From the NCBI GenBank assembly GCA_964633205.1, contig CAZWFN010000257.1, positions 1 through 5,445 of the forward strand: 5,445 nt of DNA. Reading direction: 5' to 3'. Positions 1 through 4,707 of the stretch are shown one piece after another. Numbering within the stretch: position 1 is the stretch's first letter; each line of letters starts with the position of its first letter. The stretch is from CAYVQE01 sp964633205 (lineage in GTDB: Bacteria; Myxococcota; B64-G9). Position numbers and translations under genes: made by a program. The notes under the pieces were generated by a model that did not search any database, was not told where the DNA came from, and was given only the letters and a program-made list of their open reading frames with translations.

Positions 1-2
1 TT

Positions 3-8
3 CTCCTT
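3..8 (-). promoter_or_regulatory. Possible Shine-Dalgarno site of a minus-strand gene beyond the left edge
   Basis: On the minus strand the window ends in AGAAAGGAGAA, a good AAGGAG ribosome-binding sequence, about 20 bases after a TAATAT hexamer (23-28) that could serve as a -10 box. No convincing -35 hexamer lies 16-18 bases further upstream. A start codon would fall just outside the window, so this is only a hint that another leftward gene begins there. Confidence 0.25.
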
Positions 9-106
9 TCTGGTATAGTGTAATATTAGATCACCCAGATTGCCAGGGGTTTTTCGGCCAAGCAGAGAACGTCTGGTTGATTGGGCGACCTTGTCAGTCA
101 GCACCG

Positions 107-330
107 GCGTCGGGGGGCGAAGCCCTCCATAGCCTCCACTCCCGCCAGGCAGGCCCCCACCGCCCCATCTCACTGCGACGCCTGTTCAGCCACGAAATCC
201 GCAGCGTCGGGGGGCGAAGCCCGCCATAGCCTCCGCTCCCGTTCGCCATGCCACCACCACCCCAACTCACTCCGACGCCTGTTCCGCCACGAACTCCGCG
301 GCGTCGGCGGGGAGTCTCATCCCATAGCCG
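107..330. repeat. 97-bp degenerate tandem repeat built from the 3' end of the L,D-transpeptidase gene
   Basis: The motif GCGTCGG recurs at 107, 204 and 301, exactly 97 bp apart. Units 107-203 and 204-300 match closely at both ends (first ~38 bp with two mismatches; last ~30 bp with four) and diverge in the middle. The third copy, 301-330, is the coding sequence for the transpeptidase C-terminus. Read on the minus strand, the unit ending at 203 encodes ADFVAEQASQ and a stop, against AEFVAEQASE and a stop in the live gene, so the repeats are duplicated gene ends. In the copies a one-base length change puts the preceding GYG codons out of frame. Two copies contain GGGCTTCGCCC (minus strand), a compact hairpin without a following T-tract. 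The outermost copy decays before about position 90. Confidence 0.8.
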
Positions 331-1460
331 TGGATGACAAACGGCGTGCCGCGGCGGAAGTAGCCCTTGCTCAGCGCGTCGTCCAGGTCGCAGGGGCGCA
401 TGTGCTCGCAGCCGTGGGACGGCAGCAGCGCGTAGGAATCGTCGCCGTAGCGCTTCTCGCCGGGCGCGGTGGGATGAATGATATGGCCCTGGATCGCCCC
501 GCCGCGCTGCAGGTAGACCGCCCGGTGGCCGAAATCGTTGCCGCTGTAGCGCTGCGGCAGCTCGCCGTCGACCAGGAAGTGCTCCGGCCGCAGGCGCTTG
601 TGCGGCGCCCGGTCGGCGAAGACGCTCTCGGGCCCGGTGGCGAAGCGCCAGGCCGCCTCGGGCCGCGGCCGGAACTGCACCTGGCCGCCGCGCCAGCGCA
701 GCGCGGCGCCGAAGGGCACTTGCGAGGCCGGCCAGGCCCGCGACACGTGCGGCCGGTTGCCGGCGATGCGGAAGCGGCCGCGCGGCGTCGGCGACCAGGA
801 GAAGCGCGACTCGACCCAGGGCCGCTCGTCGGGCCGCCAGCGCGACGGCCCGCCGCGCATGTCGTAGACGTCGAGCACCCGCCCGTCGCGGCGCACCACC
901 AGCTTGCGCACCCCGTCGCCCGGGTAGAAGTCCAGCCGCACCGGCCGCGCCCGCCGCTTGGGCGCGTCGAGGTCCAGCAGCGGCGCGGCCGTCTCGTAGA
1001 GCACGTGGTTGAGCTTGAACAGGGTGGCGCTGTCGAGCCGGCCGGCCGGCGCCTCGCCCAGGGTCTGCTGAAAGGCCCGCAGCGCCCCGGCGCAGGCGGC
1101 GTCGAAGCGCTGCCCCGGCCCCGGATCCAGGCGCTTATCGCCCAGCAGCTCGGCCGCCGCGCCCAGCGCCGCCCGCAGCCGGGCCACCGCCGGGCCGGCA
1201 TCGCCGGGCGCCAGCAGCACCCGGTCCGGCGGCACCGGGATGCGACCGCCCAGCGCCTGGCGCAGCCTGGCGAAGCCGGCCGGATCCATTTGCGCCGCGT
1301 GCCGGCGCATCAAGCGCACCAGCACCGGTCGCGGATCGCGCAGGTGGCGCACCCCGGCCGCCGCCAGCCCGATCTGATAGCCGTCCTCCGCATCCACCCG
1401 GCCGTCACCGGCCAGCTCCCCCACCGCCCGCGTCAACACGTCGCCACCAGGCTCGCTCAT
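267..1460 (-). CDS. L,D-transpeptidase (YkuD domain) with N-terminal peptidoglycan-binding-like domain
   Basis: The 397-residue protein should belong to the cysteine L,D-transpeptidases, which make 3-3 cross-links or attach proteins to peptidoglycan. Residues about 83-150 resemble a PG_binding_1 fold (PGDAGPAVARLRAAL, then FDAACAGALRAFQQ and AGRLDSATLFKLN). Residues about 176-380 form the YkuD domain: PTPRGRFRI, the conserved histidine in GHIIHPTAP (H329) and the catalytic motif SHGCEHMRP with C351. I chose the ATG at 1460 over a GTG at 1481 because GGAGGT lies six bases before it (1467-1472) and the GTG has no such site. The N-terminus (MSEPGGDVLTRAVGEL) has no hydrophobic segment, which is odd for an enzyme expected to act in the periplasm or cell wall. 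The coding sequence is strongly GC-biased like the HAD genes. Its last codons are the source of the 97-bp repeat downstream. The family call is firm; the physiological role is open. Confidence 0.87.
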   Translation of the reverse strand: MSEPGGDVLTRAVGELAGDGRVDAEDGYQIGLAAAGVRHLRDPRPVLVRLMRRHAAQMDPAGFARLRQALGGRIPVPPDRVLLAPGDAGPAVARLRAALGAAAELLGDKRLDPGPGQRFDAACAGALRAFQQTLGEAPAGRLDSATLFKLNHVLYETAAPLLDLDAPKRRARPVRLDFYPGDGVRKLVVRRDGRVLDVYDMRGGPSRWRPDERPWVESRFSWSPTPRGRFRIAGNRPHVSRAWPASQVPFGAALRWRGGQVQFRPRPEAAWRFATGPESVFADRAPHKRLRPEHFLVDGELPQRYSGNDFGHRAVYLQRGGAIQGHIIHPTAPGEKRYGDDSYALLPSHGCEHMRPCDLDDALSKGYFRRGTPFVIHGYGMRLPADAAEFVAEQASE

Positions 1461-1466
1461 CGCACC

Positions 1467-1472
1467 ACCTCC
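1467..1472 (-). promoter_or_regulatory. Shine-Dalgarno site that fixes the L,D-transpeptidase start
   Basis: The minus strand reads GGAGGT, then six bases, then ATG at 1460. This near-perfect anti-16S match decides between that ATG and the in-frame GTG at 1481, which would put the site inside the coding sequence. Confidence 0.7.
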
Positions 1473-1480
1473 CGGGTCCA

Positions 1481-1610
1481 CGGGTACCTTCCAATCTGCA
1501 GCGGACTGCTAAGCAAGCCCCGTGCCACGACTCCAAGTCCCCGTTTTCACTTCAAGCCACCTGGCCGGGTGTCCGATTCCACTCCACCCCCATGTCGCGA
1601 TCCCGGACAT
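1481..1610. other. Spacer of unknown origin between the L,D-transpeptidase gene and the transposase remnant
   Basis: Recognisable transposase homology stops abruptly at 1611 and nothing coding can be supported from there to the L,D-transpeptidase gene. The stretch may be debris of another mobile element: on the minus strand it contains GAAGTGAAAACGGGGACT, which has the flavour of an insertion-sequence end, but I cannot identify it. Near-repeats TGTCCGATTCC (1570-1580) and TGTCGCGATCCC (1593-1604) also lie here. No terminator with a T-run is visible. Confidence 0.35.
1592..1610. repeat. Inverted repeat at the edge of the transposase remnant
   Basis: ATGTC at 1592-1596 is mirrored by GACAT at 1606-1610 around a nine-base centre. 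The right arm abuts position 1611, where similarity to IS1595-type transposases ends. The stem is only five base pairs, so chance is a real alternative; its exact position at the homology break is the reason for listing it. Confidence 0.35.
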
Positions 1611-1921
1611 CTGGTAGCTCCCGAGCCCCAGAACACGCTTGAGCCCAGCGCGTTGCCGCCGAACTTCCGGCTCGTCACGTACCACATTGCCTGGAACCAA
1701 ACCCGAAGAGGCTTCCGCGTGCCCTCGAAGATCGTGCTGGCGGTCACAGAGACCTGCCGCTGGCAGGCTGCGCACTGGTACAGGCCGCGGGCAGTCGTCC
1801 ACGCAGTCGTCCCACCGCAGGCTAGGCAGATGAACCCACTCGGCCACCGGAGCTGCGCGAGGTACGTGGAGCACGCCTCTTCCGATAAGTCCGCAGGGCG
1901 CATAACGTGCTGTAGTTTTGG
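1611..1921 (-). pseudogene. Truncated, frameshifted IS1595-family transposase (N-terminal zinc-ribbon part)
   Basis: From the ATG at 1903 the minus strand encodes a typical IS1595-family N-terminus: YLAQLRWPSGFICLACGGT, then ARGLYQCAACQRQVSVTAST and IFEGTRKPLRVWFQAMW. C26, C29, C44 and C47 form a C-x2-C-x14-C-x2-C zinc ribbon. The frame breaks at about 1643-1646: the reading continues as GLKRVLGLGSYQ only if one G is restored to the GGG run, so a single-base deletion is the likely lesion. Homology then stops at 1611, before the DDE-type catalytic domain, leaving under 100 codons of a protein usually about 300 long. The open frame extends upstream to 1921 without another start, so the true N-terminus may also be lost. 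The remnant reads away from the toxin operon and is presumably inactive. It supports the idea that the neighbouring block came in with mobile DNA. Confidence 0.82.
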
Positions 1922-1947
1922 CTAAATTCAGAATCCCAAAAAACCAC

Positions 1948-1975
1948 TTGACTACTGTTTCCATGCATGTAAACT
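1948..1975 (+). promoter_or_regulatory. Probable sigma70-type promoter of the toxin-antitoxin-chaperone operon
   Basis: TTGACT (1948-1953, five of six consensus bases) is followed after 16 bases by TAAACT (1970-1975, four of six). Transcription would start at about 1981-1983, essentially on the toxin GTG start codon. The promoter lies in the short AT-rich gap between the transposase remnant and the operon and is the only good candidate there. Confidence 0.55.
1957..1974. promoter_or_regulatory. 18-bp palindromic operator candidate overlapping the operon promoter
   Basis: GTTTCCATGCATGTAAAC reads the same on both strands except for one mismatched pair (C1961 against T1970). It begins three bases after the -35 hexamer and covers most of the -10 hexamer, so a bound protein would block RNA polymerase. 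HigA-type antitoxins repress their own operons by binding such palindromes as dimers, and the second gene here has an XRE helix-turn-helix. The ligand is inferred from position; the palindrome itself is directly visible. Confidence 0.6.
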
Positions 1976-1982
1976 TCGCGGC

Positions 1983-2432
1983 GTGAATCCTAAGGCACTC
2001 AAGATAATCAAGCAGGAATTGCTCGTACCCTACGAACAGAGGTTTCTTGGGCCAAAACGTAAAATTTACTGCTACGTAAACAAAAGAGGAGTATCGCAAA
2101 CTTTAGATTTCTTGAATGAAATAGACGACAAGGCTTTGGCCGGATACGTCGTTTCGTTCACCAAGATGTGTTCTGGACACACGATGCGAAGAAACGTATT
2201 CAAGTCCATCGAGGGAGAGCACAAGTTGGAAGAGTTCAAGCACATCTCAAGCCAGACGAGGATTGTCTGCATGAGCGACGGTGGGGGATTGTGCATTTTG
2301 CTCAGAGGGATAAAGGGCAAAAAGGAAGACAAACTTGATGAAGGCGAACTCATCCGCGCCAAGGCGATGCGCGATGAGTACATCAACAGGCGTGATGACA
2401 TCCTAGCTCGATACGCAGGGGGCAAAAAATGA
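1983..2432 (+). CDS. higB: HigB/RelE-family (Gp49-like) toxin of a toxin-antitoxin-chaperone module
   Basis: The 149-residue protein follows the HigB/RelE pattern: a strand with a short helix (RKIYCYVNKRGVSQTLDFLNEID, residues about 26-48), FKSIEGEHKLEEFKHI (73-88), a core strand pair TRIVCMSDGGGLCILLRGI, and a lysine-rich motif with helix, KGKKEDKLDEGELIRAKAMRDEY (111-133). Family members are ribosome-dependent mRNA endonucleases that use basic residues for cleavage. Here the usual LLHGF motif reads LLRGI, so R108 replaces the histidine, while K111, K113 and K114 remain. It is longer than the usual 90-125 residues, with about 25 extra N-terminal residues. The GTG at 1983 is the only credible start: the frame is open upstream only to the TAA at 1923 and contains no ATG, GTG or TTG. 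No Shine-Dalgarno precedes it, and the predicted transcript begins almost on the codon. Its stop overlaps the antitoxin start. I infer the function from family and context. Confidence 0.8.
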   Translation: MNPKALKIIKQELLVPYEQRFLGPKRKIYCYVNKRGVSQTLDFLNEIDDKALAGYVVSFTKMCSGHTMRRNVFKSIEGEHKLEEFKHISSQTRIVCMSDGGGLCILLRGIKGKKEDKLDEGELIRAKAMRDEYINRRDDILARYAGGKK

Positions 2433-3013
2433 GCGAGAAAAAAATGGGAAAGAGCATGGGAAAGAGCAGTCTCTCCGAAAGACTCAAGAATCCTGAATTC
2501 CTCAAGCTGCTGGAGCGAGAGGAGTTCATCGAGTCTTTCCTCGATATGGTCGAAGAGGAAATGGAGTCCCAGGGGGTCAGCCAGCGGAAGCTGGCTGAAA
2601 GGCTCGGCTGCGGTCCTGCGAATCTCTCGCGTATTCTTCGTCGCGAAAGGAACATGACTGCCAATACGATGGTGGACATCGCCTTTCATTTGGGCCTGCG
2701 CATCAGGTTGACCAAGCAGCGCGTCCACGATTATGCGGCGCTCTGGAGCAATCCCAGCAGCCAATACCCCTGGATCAACACCTGGTACACCGAAAACGCA
2801 CTGAAACACTACGTGGTGCATTTCATGGACGGGACTGCGCCTGGGAAATTCATGGTTGCTGATAGGTATCCCAAAAAGGGGGGCGCGGGGAAGGAATGCA
2901 GTGAACGCTATTCTAGTAGGAAGGATAGCCTGCTAGAGCAGAAGGCACCCGAATCATACAGAGTTGGCGAGCAAGTCGACTCAAAGGCCAAGCGAAAGCT
3001 AGTTGCGGCCTAG
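2429..3013 (+). CDS. higA: HigA-like XRE-family antitoxin with long C-terminal extension (candidate chaperone-addiction region)
   Basis: The 194-residue protein has a lysine-rich start, a helical lead-in (LKLLEREEFIESFLDMVEEEME) and an XRE helix-turn-helix at about 48-90 (GVSQRKLAERLGCGPANLSR, then ILRRERNMTANTMVDIAFHLG). It should neutralise the toxin and repress the operon. The ATG overlaps the toxin stop as ATGA, and AGGGGG (2417-2422) sits six bases upstream, so the two genes are translationally coupled. About 100 residues follow the DNA-binding domain, where ordinary HigA proteins end. They begin with an aromatic-rich stretch at 102-130 (YAALW, YPWINTWY, HYVVHF) and run into a polar, basic tail. 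In known TAC systems a C-terminal chaperone-addiction segment of the antitoxin is bound by the SecB-like partner, with Trp and Tyr as contacts; the aromatic stretch is the natural candidate here. That assignment is inference. The HTH and operon position are clear. Confidence 0.85.
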   Translation: MSEKKMGKSMGKSSLSERLKNPEFLKLLEREEFIESFLDMVEEEMESQGVSQRKLAERLGCGPANLSRILRRERNMTANTMVDIAFHLGLRIRLTKQRVHDYAALWSNPSSQYPWINTWYTENALKHYVVHFMDGTAPGKFMVADRYPKKGGAGKECSERYSSRKDSLLEQKAPESYRVGEQVDSKAKRKLVAA

Positions 3014-3025
3014 TAGGGGTTCCAT

Positions 3026-3706
3026 ATGACGGTCTTTACTATCAATATACCGATGCACGAGTGGCGCAAACTTGTAACTGTGGCGCCGAGCGTAGCCATC
3101 AAAGATGTTGTCTTGACTGGCACTTCCGCATCAGTAAACCGAGAGTTGGTGGAGAATGAAAATGCTTCATGTGAAATAGACTTGCATCCGTTTTTCGACG
3201 ATTTCAACTTGATCAACGATAGAGTCTTGGTTGCGGATGTCGGCCTGAAAGTGACGCTGCTCTTGGCTGAGAGAGACGCTAATGATGACGATTCGTCAGG
3301 AAGAAGCCTTGCGGAGATTGAGGTGAAGTTGTCCGTTGGTTACGATTTGCCTCCTCCGCCTATCCCCAAGGATGTCAAGGAAAGCTTTGAGGCTTTCGCG
3401 AAGTACAACGCTCTCTACAACTGTTGGCCCTTCTTCCGTGAGCATGTGAGCTACTTGTCTCACGCGCTTCGGTTGCCGATCATGTTGCCTGTTCTTCGCC
3501 TGAATCAAGTTGAAGACGACCCTAGAACCAATGAGGCCACGGTCGAGTCAACTTCAACTAAGCCACACTCGAAAAAGCAGAGACGGACTGGAAGGAAGCA
3601 GGCTACGGGCGACAAGCAGAAGAAGGCGACCGCTAGCAAGCGCGGTAAGTCAAAGAAGACGACCGAGAAGCCCGGAAAGAGAAAGAAGGCAACAAAAAAG
3701 AAGTAG
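3026..3706 (+). CDS. SecB-like chaperone of the TAC module, with lysine-rich C-terminal tail
   Basis: Residues about 1-160 fit the SecB fold: strand-rich N-terminal parts (VAIKDVVLTGTS, then VLVADVGLKVTLLLAERD and LAEIEVKLSVGYDLP) and the diagnostic helical motif FEAFAKYNALYNCWPFFREH, followed by LRLPIMLPVLRLN. This matches the LFPYAREC...FPQLNLAPVNF region of E. coli SecB and is typical of the SecB-like proteins in TAC systems. It probably binds the antitoxin's C-terminal extension and protects it until folding. ATG 3026 is preceded by AGGGG (3015-3019) at six bases and lies 12 bases after the antitoxin stop. A short acidic linker (QVEDDPRTNE, 161-170) precedes a tail in which 22 of residues 183-226 are Lys or Arg, ending KKATKKK. 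SecB proteins are normally acidic and lack this. The tail uses many AAG codons and stays in frame with the SecB core, so I see no sign of a frameshift. It resembles histone-H1-like nucleic-acid-binding tails. Confidence 0.85.
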   Translation: MTVFTINIPMHEWRKLVTVAPSVAIKDVVLTGTSASVNRELVENENASCEIDLHPFFDDFNLINDRVLVADVGLKVTLLLAERDANDDDSSGRSLAEIEVKLSVGYDLPPPPIPKDVKESFEAFAKYNALYNCWPFFREHVSYLSHALRLPIMLPVLRLNQVEDDPRTNEATVESTSTKPHSKKQRRTGRKQATGDKQKKATASKRGKSKKTTEKPGKRKKATKKK

Positions 3707-3823
3707 CCTCTTGAGAATACGCTGTGACCGGAACCGAAAGTCTATACCCCCTGCCCAAAGTCGATGCCCAAAGGCGGGACGCCGCAACCTTCCGCAATTG
3801 TTCTCTTCTCAATCTTCACATTG

Positions 3824-3859
3824 CCCCAGTTTTGGTAAGCCACGTGCTTTGCACTGGGG
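3824..3859. repeat. Nested inverted repeat downstream of the TAC operon
   Basis: CCCCAGT (3824-3830) pairs with ACTGGGG (3853-3859), and between them AAGC (3837-3840) pairs with GCTT (3846-3849). The structure lies about 120 bases after the chaperone stop and 90 bases before the next start. No T-run follows, so it is not a standard intrinsic terminator. It could be a weak terminator, an mRNA-stabilising hairpin or part of the leader of the HAD gene. Confidence 0.4.
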
Positions 3860-3887
3860 GGCGGCCGGTCAGAATGGAGTTGCAAGC

Positions 3888-3930
3888 CCGCCCCGATTGG
3901 GCAATACCATGCGGGCATTGGCAGGGGCGG
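3888..3930 (+). repeat. Nested stem-loop in the leader of the HAD hydrolase gene
   Basis: CCGCCCC (3888-3894) is complementary to GGGGCGG (3924-3930). Inside that pair CAAT (3902-3905) matches ATTG (3917-3920), with CC and GG closing an ATGC loop. The outer stem ends four bases before the Shine-Dalgarno sequence GGGAG (3934-3938), so folding could affect translation of the gene at 3949. The region is GC-rich, so part of this pairing could be chance, and I recognise no known riboswitch. Confidence 0.35.
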
Positions 3931-3948
3931 CATGGGAGATCGGGGCGC

Positions 3949-4686
3949 ATGGCGATCGAGGCGGTTCTTTTCGACTTCGGCAACACCCTCATTTCCACCC
4001 GGCTCGACTGGCCGCGGGTGGTGCCCGAGCAGCTGGCCGGGCTGGGCGCGGCGCTGGCCGGCGAGTTCGCCGGCTTGGACGGGCCGCGGCTGGGGCGGGA
4101 CTTTTTGTTCTTGCGGCGCCAGGCGCTTCTGCGAGCCGAGCGGGTCCACGCCGACACCCCGGCGGTGGATTCGCTGCGCGCCGCGCTGGCGCTGCAGGGG
4201 CTGGACGGGGTGGAGCCGGCGCTGCTGCAGCGCGGGGTGGATGCCTTCTTCGCCCCGGAGCAGCGGCGCTACTCGGTCTTCCTGGGCATCCCCGAGACCC
4301 TGCACGGCCTGCGCGAGCTGGGCCTGAAGCTGGCGGTGGTGTCCAACGCCACCTGCGGCGGGCTGGTGCGCCGGGCGCTGCAGGGCTGCCGGCTGCTGGG
4401 CCTGTTCGAGCGGGTGGTGGTCTCCTGCGAGGTGGGCCGGCGCAAGCCGGCGTCCGAGGTGTTCGCGCCGGCGCTGGCGGCGCTGGGCGCGGCGCCGGCC
4501 GCGGCGGTCATGGTCGGCGACCTGCTGGCCACCGACGTGGCCGGGGCCAACCTGGCCGGCATGCGCTCGGTGCTGGTGGACTTCTTCGGCGACGGCAAGC
4601 GCATGGCCGACCAGCCACCGCGGCCCGACGCCCTGATCCGGCGGCCGCAGGAGCTGGTGGGCTTGTGCAAAAATTGGCTGCGATGA
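3949..4686 (+). CDS. HAD-superfamily hydrolase with DxGxT motif I
   Basis: The 245-residue protein shows the four HAD motifs in order: motif I VLFDFGNTL (nucleophile D9), motif II VVSNAT (S132), motif III VGRRKPASEVF (K166) and motif IV VMVGDLLATDVAGA (D191 and D196). A helical cap of about 95 residues between motifs I and II makes it subfamily I. Motif I has glycine (G11) where phosphatases carry the second, acid/base aspartate of DxDxT; dehalogenases also lack that residue, so hydrolysis of an ordinary phosphate ester is not assured. The frame is open to a GTG at 3724, but ATG 3949 is the better start: GGGAG lies ten bases upstream, it places motif I at residue 5-13 as usual, and the 75 upstream codons lack HAD similarity and the gene's GC bias. 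Substrate unknown. It converges on a second HAD gene 21 bases downstream. Confidence 0.85.
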   Translation: MAIEAVLFDFGNTLISTRLDWPRVVPEQLAGLGAALAGEFAGLDGPRLGRDFLFLRRQALLRAERVHADTPAVDSLRAALALQGLDGVEPALLQRGVDAFFAPEQRRYSVFLGIPETLHGLRELGLKLAVVSNATCGGLVRRALQGCRLLGLFERVVVSCEVGRRKPASEVFAPALAALGAAPAAAVMVGDLLATDVAGANLAGMRSVLVDFFGDGKRMADQPPRPDALIRRPQELVGLCKNWLR

Positions 4687-4707
4687 CAGCGGCTTGAGAC
4701 GCAAAAG

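Noticed and set aside
111..130. GGGCTTCGCCC hairpins after the L,D-transpeptidase stop as an intrinsic terminator
   Set aside because: On the minus strand no run of T follows the stem; the hairpin is better described as part of the 97-bp repeat.
107..330. CRISPR array
   Set aside because: The copies are 97 bp apart with similarity running along much of the unit, include coding sequence and degrade; there are no short conserved repeats with unique spacers.
81..1925. A 614-codon plus-strand open frame opposite the L,D-transpeptidase gene
   Set aside because: It is Arg/Pro/Ala/Gln-rich, lacks any domain, and runs antisense to a gene with clear YkuD motifs and a strong Shine-Dalgarno; long antisense frames are common in high-GC DNA.
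2072..2821. A 249-codon minus-strand open frame across the toxin and antitoxin genes
   Set aside because: The plus strand has recognisable toxin and HTH domains with coupled starts; the antisense product shows no family features.
3724..3948. A 75-residue N-terminal extension of the HAD protein from GTG 3724
   Set aside because: The extension has no HAD similarity or GC bias, whereas ATG 3949 has a Shine-Dalgarno and places motif I at the normal distance from the N-terminus.
3510..4697. A 395-codon plus-strand open frame from the chaperone tail into the HAD gene
   Set aside because: It is out of frame with both SecB and HAD motifs, and its product is low-complexity Arg/Ala/Gly sequence.
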